Below are positions 27,681 through 35,496 of a stretch of DNA of 64,000 bases, piece after piece. This DNA comes from Bacteroides sp. (GTDB lineage Bacteria; Bacteroidota; Bacteroidia; Bacteroidales; Muribaculaceae). Position 1 is the stretch's first letter. Each line of letters opens with the position of its first letter. The position numbers and the translations under genes were made by a program. The notes beneath the pieces were generated by a model. That model searched no databases and was not told where the DNA came from. It saw nothing but the letters and a program-made list of their open reading frames with translations. The stretch lies in contig JAAVCK010000010.1 in the NCBI GenBank assembly GCA_014802325.1, positions 62,001 to 126,000 on the forward strand, given 5' to 3'.

Positions 27681-28594
27681 TAATTTTTAATCGCGATACG
27701 CAGTTTGGCCGAACGGGAGCGGGGATTGCGGGTTATCTCTTCGTCGGTAGGGACTATGGGGCGAGAGTTGAGCATCTTCATCGGGGCTTCGACTCTGCCG
27801 TAGAAATCCTTGACCTGACGACCCTCGAAGTTTCCGGTCTTCATGAAATTTTTCACTATGCGGTCTTCGAGCGAGTGGTATGTAATCACTGCGAGTCGTC
27901 CTCCGGGTCTGAGCGATGCACACGCGCCTTCGAGCATTTCGCGAAGCGCCGCCATCTCGTCGTTGACTTCTATGCGGAGCGCCTGAAATACCTGAGCGAG
28001 TTCCTTCTTCTCCTTACGGGGATCGATGGTAGGAGCGATAATCTCAAGCAGACGGCCCACGGTGTCGACCGGAGCCTGGCGACGTGCGCTGACGATGGCC
28101 CGCGCTATGGCGCGCGACTGACGAAGCTCGCCGTAGAGATACATCACATCGGCTATGCGCTCCTCGTCGGCGTCGGCAAGAAGTCGGGCAGCACTCAAGC
28201 CGGCACTGCGGTTCATGCGCATGTCGAGCGGTCCGTCGGCGCGAAACGAGAATCCTCGCTCGGGGGTGTCGAAGTGATGAAACGACACGCCCAGATCGGC
28301 CAGCACACCGTCGGTGCTGTCCACACCGTAGTAGCGGAGAAAGTTAGAGATATATCGGAAATTGGAGTATACGATGGTGAAACGCTCGTCGGTCATGGCA
28401 CGCTCCACGGCATCGCGGTCTTGATCGAAGCTGTAGAGGTGACCTCCGAGCGAGGCGTCGAGACGCTCCACGATGGCACGCGAATGACCACCGCCGCCGT
28501 AGGTTACGTCGACGTAGGTGCCTCCGGGCTTAATATCAAGGGCTTCGATTGACTCGCGGAGCAGTGCGGGAATGTGATATGGTTGGTCGGTCAC
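27680..28594 (-). CDS. rsmH: 16S rRNA (cytosine(1402)-N(4))-methyltransferase
   Basis: A 304-residue SAM-dependent methyltransferase acting on 16S rRNA C1402. It begins YHIPALLRESIEAL, shows the SAM-binding DVTYGGGGHSRAI, DGVLADLGVSFHHFD, the GFSFRADGPLDMRM loop, and the family C-terminus GRLAVITYHSLEDRIVK with NPRSRSAKLR. It is the first gene of the dcw run here. The usual upstream neighbour mraZ is absent. A minus-strand promoter-like TAACTTTA lies at 28621-28628. Confidence 0.96.
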   Translation of the reverse strand: MTDQPYHIPALLRESIEALDIKPGGTYVDVTYGGGGHSRAIVERLDASLGGHLYSFDQDRDAVERAMTDERFTIVYSNFRYISNFLRYYGVDSTDGVLADLGVSFHHFDTPERGFSFRADGPLDMRMNRSAGLSAARLLADADEERIADVMYLYGELRQSRAIARAIVSARRQAPVDTVGRLLEIIAPTIDPRKEKKELAQVFQALRIEVNDEMAALREMLEGACASLRPGGRLAVITYHSLEDRIVKNFMKTGNFEGRQVKDFYGRVEAPMKMLNSRPIVPTDEEITRNPRSRSAKLRIAIKN

Positions 28595-28620
28595 AGACTG
28601 GTTTGTTGATTTTTAGAGCG

Positions 28621-28650
28621 TAAAGTTACGAAATAATTTGCAATTTAAAA
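28621..28650 (-). promoter_or_regulatory. Possible promoter of the dcw cluster
   Basis: On the minus strand TTGCAAATTATTTCG precedes TAACTTTA (plus strand 28621-28628), one base off TAnnTTTG. It lies 27 nt upstream of rsmH. The spacing is shorter than consensus, so this is a weak call. Confidence 0.35.
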
Positions 28651-28829
28651 CTCATCGCGCTTCACTTTTACTCTTTTTTTATTTACACCCGCCTCCTGCC
28701 ATAGGCTGCCTCACAGCCACGCATCTATATCAAGATTGATTTTCAGCCTCTTACCTTCTTCATGAAAAGCTGCACTGTCAATTTGCGAATGTAAATTTCC
28801 CCCCGCTTCGCAACCCCCCTCAAATAATC

Positions 28830-28857
28830 AGCGCCACCACCCGGGGGTGGCAGCGCT
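28830..28857 (-). terminator. Hairpin after the TPR protein gene
   Basis: AGCGCCACCACCC pairs with GGGTGGCAGCGCT across a 2-nt loop (one internal mismatch region). On the minus strand it is followed by TTATTT. It lies 32 nt past the TPR gene stop. Confidence 0.5.
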
Positions 28858-28888
28858 ATTATGGAAGAAGTTATTGGATTTTTCTGTT

Positions 28889-29572
28889 TTATTCAACCAC
28901 GCTGGTCTCGGCGCGCTTGAGATATTTCTTGAGATCGATGCCGTTTTCCTGACCATACTGAGGATATTTCTTGAGAATCTCTGCGTAGATCTCAGCCTCG
29001 GCATGGAAGTCCTTGAGATGACGGTAAACAGTGGCTTCCTTAATCATGAAAGCGGGGGTGTAGTGGGGATTGTCGTCAGAGAGCTTTACGGCTTTCTTGA
29101 AGCAGTCGAGAGCTTTTTCATACTGCTGGAGGTTGACATAGCAGTCACCCATGAGAGAGCGCGATGAAGCGCCGATGATGCTTTCGGTAGGTTTGTAGTC
29201 ACCGAGATATTTGATAGCCTGCTCATAGTCGCCCTTCTTGTAGAGGAGTATTGCGGCATTGAGGTTGGCAAGGTTGCCGCTCTCGAAAGAGTGGTTGGCG
29301 GCTACTTCCTGATATTTTGCAAGAGCGATGGAGTCGTTGCCGGTGAGGAGCTCGATGTCGGCCTGACCGAGAGCCTTTGATGCAGCTTCCTTGGCGGGCT
29401 GACGGAAGGCATAGACATAGATCAGAATCACGGCCACCAGAGCAGCTACGCCCACGCATGACCAGAGGATGATCTTGGGATTGTTCTGTACTTTTTCACC
29501 GATACCGGTGAGGGTGTCGTTGACCTCGTCGATTGATGTGCGGGTCTCTTCTTGGGGCTTGTGATTTGCCAT
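28889..29572 (-). CDS. Tetratricopeptide repeat membrane protein (YfgM-like)
   Basis: A 227-residue protein with a cytoplasmic N-terminus of about 33 residues, one membrane helix at about 34-56, and a periplasmic helical region of TPR-like repeats (LTGNDSIALAKYQEVAANH, NAAILLYKKGDYEQAIKYL, GDCYVNLQQYEKALDCFKKAV, EATVYRHLKDFHAEAEIYAEIL). The shape resembles YfgM, a periplasmic chaperone partner, but the partner here is unknown. It is monocistronic, with a hairpin downstream at 28830-28857 and a -7 element TAATTTTG on the minus strand at 29642-29649. Confidence 0.85.
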   Translation of the reverse strand: MANHKPQEETRTSIDEVNDTLTGIGEKVQNNPKIILWSCVGVAALVAVILIYVYAFRQPAKEAASKALGQADIELLTGNDSIALAKYQEVAANHSFESGNLANLNAAILLYKKGDYEQAIKYLGDYKPTESIIGASSRSLMGDCYVNLQQYEKALDCFKKAVKLSDDNPHYTPAFMIKEATVYRHLKDFHAEAEIYAEILKKYPQYGQENGIDLKKYLKRAETSVVE

Positions 29573-29641
29573 TGCTATATGTTACGTTTTTATTGGTTAC
29601 TGATACGATACTGCGCGGATAGTCAGTATTTTTCCGAATTG

Positions 29642-29649
29642 CAAAATTA
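29642..29649 (-). promoter_or_regulatory. -7 element of the TPR gene promoter
   Basis: TAATTTTG on the minus strand matches TAnnTTTG, 69 nt upstream of the TPR protein start. No well-spaced -33 TTTG was found. Confidence 0.4.
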
Positions 29650-29793
29650 ATAGGTTTTTCTCAACTAAAAAAATTTCAAGCTGATTTTTAAGTGAATTTT
29701 GCGTTTTGGGTTATATCCGTAAGTTTCTGCTATCGGGTCAAGGCATATGCTCCGCGTCAATAATAGCAAGCCAAATCACTAATAACCAGATAA

Positions 29794-30123
29794 TTACGCT
29801 TTACTGTCAGATAAGTACCGCAGCCAAGCATAGTGTTTTCGGCGCTTAAGATACTGAAAGTCATGCCCGTAGCGATATGCTTCGCGCTCAAATGATATAT
29901 TATAGTAAGCCTCGGTCCAGCTTGGGTAGAAGCAGCGCTTTACGCACCATTCCACCAGATACAGCAGATAGAAAGGCAGAAAGAGCAGTTCGCGCTGCTG
30001 GGCGGTATGGATTTTCTCGTGGTTTATCACCTTGTCGGTGATCCAGCTTTTGTCGCGCGTCCAGTATGTACCAAACAGATTCAAGCAGATACCGTCGGGG
30101 ATAAGTCGGGATTTGATTATCAT
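29794..30123 (-). CDS. Small HExxH-motif protein of unknown function
   Basis: A 109-residue protein that I do not recognise as a named family. Residues 35-39 read HEKIH, the zinc-binding HExxH form, followed by a hydrophobic helix at about 45-60 (ELLFLPFYLLYLVEW) and, about 40 residues after HExxH, the acidic SFEREAY stretch (Glu79, Glu81), which could give the third ligand of a gluzincin-type site. Its ATG overlaps the uvrC stop by 4 nt, so it is translationally coupled to uvrC. It may be a minimal membrane-associated peptidase; this is inference only. Confidence 0.7.
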   Translation of the reverse strand: MIIKSRLIPDGICLNLFGTYWTRDKSWITDKVINHEKIHTAQQRELLFLPFYLLYLVEWCVKRCFYPSWTEAYYNISFEREAYRYGHDFQYLKRRKHYAWLRYLSDSKA

Positions 30124-31958
30124 TCTTCGGAATTATTATTGTCAGTATTTTCGCGGGCGTGTATCGCAGAGTATATCACCGACGCTTTGGCCGGACCTAC
30201 CACATCGCCTATCTCGTCGAGGGGTGCTTCGCGCAGACGCTTCATGCTTTTGAAATGACTGAGCAGGGCTATGCGGGTCTTTTCGCCGACACCCTTTATG
30301 GAGTCGAGTTCGGATACGGCCTGAGTCTTCGACCTGCGGTTGCGGTGATGCGTGATGCCGAAGCGGTGAGCTTCGTCGCGAAGATGCTGTATGACGCGAA
30401 GGGTCTCACTGTTCTTGTCGATATATAGAGGGATGGAGTCGCCGGGAAAATATATTTCTTCAAGACGCTTGGCTATGCCCACGAGTGCTATCTTGCCTCG
30501 CAGGCCGATGGCGTCGAGCGCTTCGACCGCCGCCGACAGCTGGCCCTTTCCTCCATCCACCACTACAAGTTGAGGGAGCGGTTCGCCCTCCTCCATAAGG
30601 CGGGTGTAGCGACGTGTGAGGACCTCCCGCATCGAAGCAAAATCATCAGGTCCTTCCACGGTCTTAATATTGAAATGGCGGTAGTCTTTTTTGGAGGGCA
30701 CAGCATCCTTAAACACCACACACGAGGCCACCGGATTCGTACCCTGAATATTTGAGTTATCGAAGCACTCAATGTGACGAGGGAGTTCCGACAGATGAAA
30801 ATCCTGCTGTATACGCTGGAGTATTCGGTCAGTGCGGAGCGAGGGGTCGCGCTTCTCGGCGGTCTTGATTTTGTCGATTCGCTGCTGTCGGGCATTCTTT
30901 GCCGAAATCTCAAGGAGCTTGAGCTTGTCGCCCTTTTTGGGCACGGTGAATGTTACGCCGGAAAATTCCACATCGGGGATTTCAGCCACGATGACTTCCT
31001 CGAAATCCACTCCGAGCGACTGATGTATTTCGGCCATAGCATAGGCGAGCATATCGGCCGTACTCTCGTCGAGCCGCTGCTTGTATTCGAGAGTCACACT
31101 TCTCACCACAGCACCACCTCGCACGTGCATATAGTTTACAAACACATCGGCCGAGCCCTCCTCGCGATCCACTCCGAATACATCCACGTCGGTAAGCGCA
31201 GGCGATACGATCACACTCTTGGAGCGATAGCGGGTCACAAGATCATACTGCTCCTTTATCAACTGCGCTTCCTCGAAGCGGAGCTCTTCCGACAGTTTCT
31301 CCATCTCGTCGCGCAGATAGCGCAGCAACTCGCCGGTCTCGCCGCGGAGTATCAGGCGCACCTTATCGATATAGCGGGCGTATTGCTCTTCGGAAACCAG
31401 TCCGACGCACGGGCCGCAGCACTTCTTCAGGTGATAGTCGAGACACAGTCGGCCCTTACCGCGGGCTATATATTCGGGGGTGATAGCGTGGCGGCACGAA
31501 CGCAGCGGATAGAGCTTGCGGATGAGATCAAGCACGGTGCGCGCCACAGCGGTATTCGTATAAGGCCCGTAGAATTTCGACCCGTCTTTGATGAGCTGGC
31601 GCGTGAGGAAGACACGTGGATAGTGCTCGTTGGTCACCACTATCCACGGATAAGTTTTATCGTCTTTAAGCAGCACATTGTAGCGGGGCTGATAAGCCTT
31701 GATCATCGACGCCTCAAGATTGAGAGCATCCTGCTCGGTAGGCACAACGATATACTTCATATCGGCGATGGCTCTCACCAGAAGATTGGTACGAAGGCGA
31801 TCGTGGGTGCGGTTGAAATAGCTTGATACACGTCGCTTCAGATTCTTCGCCTTACCCACGTAGATCACCGTACCCTCCTTATCGAAATACATGTATACTC
31901 CGGGGGTATCGGGGAGAATGGAAATTTTCTCGGCCAGCTCGGGCGACTTTTTCACCAT
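30120..31958 (-). CDS. uvrC: Excinuclease ABC subunit C
   Basis: A 612-residue nuclease that makes both incisions in nucleotide excision repair. The N-terminal GIY-YIG nuclease is seen as GVYMYFDKEGTVIYVGKAKNLKRRV, a UVR domain lies around residues 205-240 (LRDEMEKLSEELRFEEAQLI), the RNase H-like C-terminal nuclease around 370-540 (ECFDNSNIQG, VVDGGKGQ, HRFGITHHR), and the terminal helix-hairpin-helix is SIKGVGEKTRIALLSHF. Length is normal. A small HExxH protein gene overlaps its end. Confidence 0.96.
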   Translation of the reverse strand: MVKKSPELAEKISILPDTPGVYMYFDKEGTVIYVGKAKNLKRRVSSYFNRTHDRLRTNLLVRAIADMKYIVVPTEQDALNLEASMIKAYQPRYNVLLKDDKTYPWIVVTNEHYPRVFLTRQLIKDGSKFYGPYTNTAVARTVLDLIRKLYPLRSCRHAITPEYIARGKGRLCLDYHLKKCCGPCVGLVSEEQYARYIDKVRLILRGETGELLRYLRDEMEKLSEELRFEEAQLIKEQYDLVTRYRSKSVIVSPALTDVDVFGVDREEGSADVFVNYMHVRGGAVVRSVTLEYKQRLDESTADMLAYAMAEIHQSLGVDFEEVIVAEIPDVEFSGVTFTVPKKGDKLKLLEISAKNARQQRIDKIKTAEKRDPSLRTDRILQRIQQDFHLSELPRHIECFDNSNIQGTNPVASCVVFKDAVPSKKDYRHFNIKTVEGPDDFASMREVLTRRYTRLMEEGEPLPQLVVVDGGKGQLSAAVEALDAIGLRGKIALVGIAKRLEEIYFPGDSIPLYIDKNSETLRVIQHLRDEAHRFGITHHRNRRSKTQAVSELDSIKGVGEKTRIALLSHFKSMKRLREAPLDEIGDVVGPAKASVIYSAIHARENTDNNNSEE

Positions 31959-31988
31959 AATAAAAAAGCTATTGATTCTTTTTTTGAC

Positions 31989-32027
31989 GACGGACGCACC
32001 TGAATATGTATATCAAGCGCGTCCGTC
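31989..32027. terminator. Hairpin between apt and uvrC
   Basis: GACGGACGC at 31989-31997 pairs with GCGTCCGTC at 32019-32027, a 9-bp stem with a 21-nt loop. A T run precedes it on the plus strand rather than following it on the minus strand, so termination is uncertain. Confidence 0.4.
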
Positions 32028-32069
32028 AGTAATAATGCGTCAGGTTGCGCGATTGTTCGCGCAGGGTTA

Positions 32070-32615
32070 TCAGTAAGTGATGAGCGAAGTCACCTCAGCG
32101 TCGGCAGGGAGAGCGGCACGGCCATTGAGGTCAGAAAGCTCAGCGATGAAGTTGATGTAGATTTTCTTGGGGTTCATCGACTTCACAAGATTATATGCAG
32201 CGGCCATAGTGCCACCGGTAGCGAGGATATCGTCGTGGAGCACCACCACATCATCTTCTGTGATAGCGTCGCGATGTATCTCTATCACATCCTTGCCGTA
32301 CTCCTTATCATACGATGCCTGAATGGTATCGGCAGGAAGCTTGCCGGGCTTGCGCACGGGCACGAAACCGGCGCCAAGTTCAAAAGCGAGAATGCTGCCG
32401 CCTATGAAGCCGCGCGACTCTATACCCACCACCTTGGTGATACCTTTGTCGCGGTAAAGCTGCGAGAGATCCCAGCCGATGATATGCAGACCACGGGGAT
32501 CTTTGAAGAGAGTTGTGAGATCGCGGAAGATGATTCCCTTCTGAGGAAAGTCAACAACGTCGCGGATTTTAGACTTTAAATATTCCATATTTTCTGATAT
32601 TAAATTTTCATTCAT
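32070..32615 (-). CDS. apt: Adenine phosphoribosyltransferase
   Basis: A 181-residue purine salvage enzyme converting adenine and PRPP to AMP. The core shows DFPQKGIIFRDLTTLF at the start and the PRPP loop VVVLHDDILATGGTMAAA. The frame stays open to a TTG at 32642, which would add FHVKHFTA; this is the parS site read in frame and is not a likely protein start. ATG at 32615 (MNEN) is chosen; a second ATG at 32588 (MEYLKSKI) matches the usual family N-terminus even better. It lies downstream of parS and of the MITE-like repeat. Confidence 0.93.
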   Translation of the reverse strand: MNENLISENMEYLKSKIRDVVDFPQKGIIFRDLTTLFKDPRGLHIIGWDLSQLYRDKGITKVVGIESRGFIGGSILAFELGAGFVPVRKPGKLPADTIQASYDKEYGKDVIEIHRDAITEDDVVVLHDDILATGGTMAAAYNLVKSMNPKKIYINFIAELSDLNGRAALPADAEVTSLITY

Positions 32616-32625
32616 AGCGGTAAAA

Positions 32626-32641
32626 TGTTTCACGTGGAACA
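32626..32641. promoter_or_regulatory. parS centromere site (ParB binding)
   Basis: TGTTTCACGTGGAACA; its reverse complement TGTTCCACGTGAAACA matches the bacterial consensus TGTTNCACGTGAAACA at every position. It lies 11 nt upstream of the chosen apt start and about 180 bp from mnmG, a gene often found near chromosome origins. ParB (Spo0J) bound here would nucleate the chromosome segregation complex. parA and parB themselves are not in the window, and no second copy was noticed. Confidence 0.88.
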
Positions 32642-32653
32642 ATCAATTTTTCT

Positions 32654-32820
32654 TAAGTAAGTTTCAGAAATTAGTTTATATATAAGATTCGTGATTGATA
32701 ATGATAAGATTTCAATTTAGGAGCATGGTGTTATGGGGTTCCATAATGACGTGTGAGTAAGTTGAAAGATTGCATTATCAAGCCGAAGATTGATATAAAC
32801 TAATTCTTGAAACTTACTTA
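32654..32820. mobile_element. 167-bp MITE-like element, copy 1
   Basis: It begins TAAGTAAGTTTCA and ends with the reverse complement; the terminal inverted repeats extend about 28 nt with two mismatches. Further inward TTGATAATG and CATTATCAA form a second pair. It has no coding frame. A second copy of exactly the same length lies inverted at 59019-59185, differing at only a few positions. It sits between mnmG (stop 2 bp away) and parS/apt. It looks like a non-autonomous transposable element; no matching transposase is in the window. Confidence 0.88.
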
Positions 32821-32822
32821 TA

Positions 32823-34703
32823 TTATCTACCCATAAGCAGGAGCAGTATATTGACATCAGCCGGGGAAATACCGGGTATTCGCGAGGCTTGTCCCACTGT
32901 CTCGGGATCGATTTTCTTGAGCTTCTGACGCGCTTCAGTCGATAGAGCCTTTATGGTGGAATAGTCAAGTTTACCTCGGATTTTCACTCCTTCGAGTCGA
33001 CGGAGCTTATCAGCTATCAGCTGCTCTCGCTTGATGTATCCCTCATATTTCATCAGCACTTCAGCAGCCTCGATTATCTCATCCCGACGTTCCGTCTCGA
33101 TATGGCTATCGATAAACTCACGGAACTCGGGGAGACCGGCCGAAAGCAATTCGAGATTGAGCGACGGCTGCAGCACGAGACTGATCAGCTTGACCCCTTG
33201 CTTTACCGGCCGGAGTCCGAGCTGCTCAAGGTAGGGATTGATCACCGAGGCCTTGACGGAATAATTGTGACAGAAGTTGATTATCGCATCGCGCTGCTCG
33301 CGCTTTGAGATCATGAGATCATAGCGGTGCTGATCTACCAACCCTACTTCATATCCGCGCGGTGTGAGTCGCATATCGGCATCATCCTGGCGAAGAAGTA
33401 TGCGGTATTCTGCACGCGACGTAAACATGCGATAAGGCTCGTCGACACCTTTGGTGACAAGATCATCTATCAGTACTCCGATATACGATTCATCTCGGCC
33501 GAGCACGAAGCGCTCATCTCCGCGGGTGGATAGTGCTGCATTGATTCCGGCAACAAGACCTTGCCCTGCGGCTTCCTCATATCCGGTGGTGCCGTTGACC
33601 TGACCGGCAAAAAACAGACCGGGTATCAACTTTGTTTCGAGCGAGTGATAAAGCTGGGTCGGATCAAAAAAGTCATATTCGATAGCATAGCCTGGACGAA
33701 ACAGCTGCACGTCGGCAAGGGCCGGAATAGTGGCAAGCGCGCGGAACTGCACATCTACTGGCAGCGAACTTGAGAAGCCGTTGAGATAGTATTCAGTCGT
33801 GGTCTCACCTTCCGGCTCAAGAAAGAGCTGATGTTCGTTTTTATCGGCAAAGGTCACTATCTTGGTTTCGATACTCGGACAGTAGCGCGGACCTATACTC
33901 TGTATCTGACCGTTGTAAAGCGGCGAGTCAGGAAGAGCCTTACGCAGTATCTCGTGAGCCTCGGGATTGGTATAAACCGTATGGCATGGACGCTGACGGA
34001 GCACGCGCTTCGATTCGGGAAGATATGAAAATTTGTGGAAGTCATTATCGCCCTCCTGAATAGTGGTCAACTCCCACTTTACCGAGCGGCCGTCGATGCG
34101 CACCGGTGTACCGGTCTTCATTCGGTCAGCGCGAAATCCGAGTTCTTTTAGCTGTTCGGTGATTCCTGTAGATGCTGGTTCGGCAACTCGACCGCCGGGA
34201 AGCTGCACACGGCCGGTGTGCATCAATCCATTGAGGAATGTTCCGGCAGTCATCACCACCGCATTTGCACGGAATTCAAGTCCGAGTGCGGTCTTCACTC
34301 CAGCCACACGGCCATCTTCAACAATAAGTCCGGTCACTGAGTCCTGCCACATCCACAGATGTGGGGTGTTTTCAAGAATACTGCGCCAGCGCAACGAAAA
34401 CGCCATACGGTCGCTCTGCGCACGCGGACTCCACATGGCAGGACCTTTGGAGCGGTTGAGCATTCTGAACTGAATAGCGGTAGCATCCGTCACAAGACCC
34501 ATCATACCGCCCAGTGCATCTATTTCTCTGACTATCTGCCCCTTGGCAATACCGCCAACGGCAGGATTGCAGCTCATCTGCGCAATCTTGTTCATATCGA
34601 TAGTGACGAGCAGCGTTTCGCAGCCCATCCGCGCTGATGCCGAGGCAGCTTCACATCCGGCATGTCCGGCGCCCACAACTATAACGTCGTAGCTGAATTT
34701 CAC
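32823..34703 (-). CDS. mnmG: tRNA uridine-5-carboxymethylaminomethyl modification enzyme MnmG
   Basis: A 626-residue FAD-dependent enzyme that, with MnmE, modifies U34 of several tRNAs. The N-terminal FAD motif is VVGAGHAGCEAA, followed by NPAVGGIAKGQIVREIDALGG, GPRYCPSIETKI and GQVNGTTGYEEAAGQG, all hallmarks of the family. The C-terminal helical domain ends SRIPGISPADVNILLLLMG. Full length. ybeY lies 45 nt upstream on the same strand. Its position next to parS fits an origin-near location. Confidence 0.97.
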   Translation of the reverse strand: MKFSYDVIVVGAGHAGCEAASASARMGCETLLVTIDMNKIAQMSCNPAVGGIAKGQIVREIDALGGMMGLVTDATAIQFRMLNRSKGPAMWSPRAQSDRMAFSLRWRSILENTPHLWMWQDSVTGLIVEDGRVAGVKTALGLEFRANAVVMTAGTFLNGLMHTGRVQLPGGRVAEPASTGITEQLKELGFRADRMKTGTPVRIDGRSVKWELTTIQEGDNDFHKFSYLPESKRVLRQRPCHTVYTNPEAHEILRKALPDSPLYNGQIQSIGPRYCPSIETKIVTFADKNEHQLFLEPEGETTTEYYLNGFSSSLPVDVQFRALATIPALADVQLFRPGYAIEYDFFDPTQLYHSLETKLIPGLFFAGQVNGTTGYEEAAGQGLVAGINAALSTRGDERFVLGRDESYIGVLIDDLVTKGVDEPYRMFTSRAEYRILLRQDDADMRLTPRGYEVGLVDQHRYDLMISKREQRDAIINFCHNYSVKASVINPYLEQLGLRPVKQGVKLISLVLQPSLNLELLSAGLPEFREFIDSHIETERRDEIIEAAEVLMKYEGYIKREQLIADKLRRLEGVKIRGKLDYSTIKALSTEARQKLKKIDPETVGQASRIPGISPADVNILLLLMGR

Positions 34704-34748
34704 TTATTCAATATATTCGTTATGTGATTGATTTACTTTTATTTACAC

Positions 34749-35183
34749 TTACTTCAGCGAGGTGAGCATTTCGAGCGCATCGTCTTCGTTACGCTCCATT
34801 ATCTCGCGTTCGCCCGGGCCTTTGTCGTCTATGCCGCAAAGATGGAGAACGCCGTGGATTATAACACGCAGAAGCTCGCGATAATAAGACTGTCCTACAG
34901 CCACTGCATTAGTAGCCACAGTGTCGAGCGAGATATACATCTCCCCCGCAATGAGCGGCAGACGGCTATAGTCAAATGTGATAATATCTGTGAAATAGTC
35001 GTGATTAAGAAAAGTCCGGTTGACTTCGAGAATTTTCTCGTCGTCGCAAAAAATATAGTTGAGCCGACCTACCTTGCACTCATGACTATCGGCCACCCGA
35101 CAGATCCAGTCGGTCAGCAAGTGATAATCAAGTTCGGGCATAGTGGCAGTGCCGGCAGTAGTCCAATCAATCTTAGGTATCAT
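34749..35183 (-). CDS. ybeY: Endoribonuclease YbeY
   Basis: A 144-residue zinc RNase involved in 16S rRNA 3' end processing and ribosome quality control. The metal motif usually reads HGxLHLxGYDH; here it is HGVLHLCGIDD with His110 and His114 kept and Asp120 where the third His is expected. I believe this change is common in the phylum, so it is not taken as inactivation. The conserved LNHDYFTDIITF precedes it. It is upstream of mnmG on the same strand and has an AT-rich promoter region upstream. Confidence 0.93.
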   Translation of the reverse strand: MIPKIDWTTAGTATMPELDYHLLTDWICRVADSHECKVGRLNYIFCDDEKILEVNRTFLNHDYFTDIITFDYSRLPLIAGEMYISLDTVATNAVAVGQSYYRELLRVIIHGVLHLCGIDDKGPGEREIMERNEDDALEMLTSLK

Positions 35184-35496
35184 TCTTAAAGATATTACTC
35201 ACAAAAATACAAAAAAATATCCAAATTGCAAACACACGATTTTCCGCGCAAAAATCCCTGCATAAAAATCAACACTTATCTCACTAATTTAGTGATACTT
35301 ACAAGAATTAAAACCCTCTGAGAATCGAATGATTTCAATCACTCGGACGGGAAGAGGGAAATATTTCAACCTCGGCGCATTAATCAGACCGAAAATTTCA
35401 GGTCAGAAAAACGATTTACAGAAATTTTGCGTTTTTGCCCGATTGTTGCTATTTTTGTAAAATGAAGAAATAGTATTTTCTTAAAATCGAAAACCC
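35184..35496. other. Divergent region between ybeY and rel
   Basis: 313 AT-rich nt. It contains the clear plus-strand promoter for rel at 35426-35457 and presumably the minus-strand ybeY promoter, which I could not place. No other feature is seen. Confidence 0.5.
35426..35457 (+). promoter_or_regulatory. Promoter of rel
   Basis: TTTG at 35426-35429, a 20-nt spacer and TATTTTTG at 35450-35457 match the Bacteroidetes consensus fully; rel starts 39 nt downstream. Confidence 0.7.

Noticed and set aside
30774-31826. 350-codon open frame antisense to uvrC
   Set aside because: Shadow frame; uvrC has all its domains in order on the other strand.
32616-32642. Upstream TTG start of apt giving FHVKHFTA
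   Set aside because: These codons are the parS site read in frame; internal ATGs match the family N-terminus.
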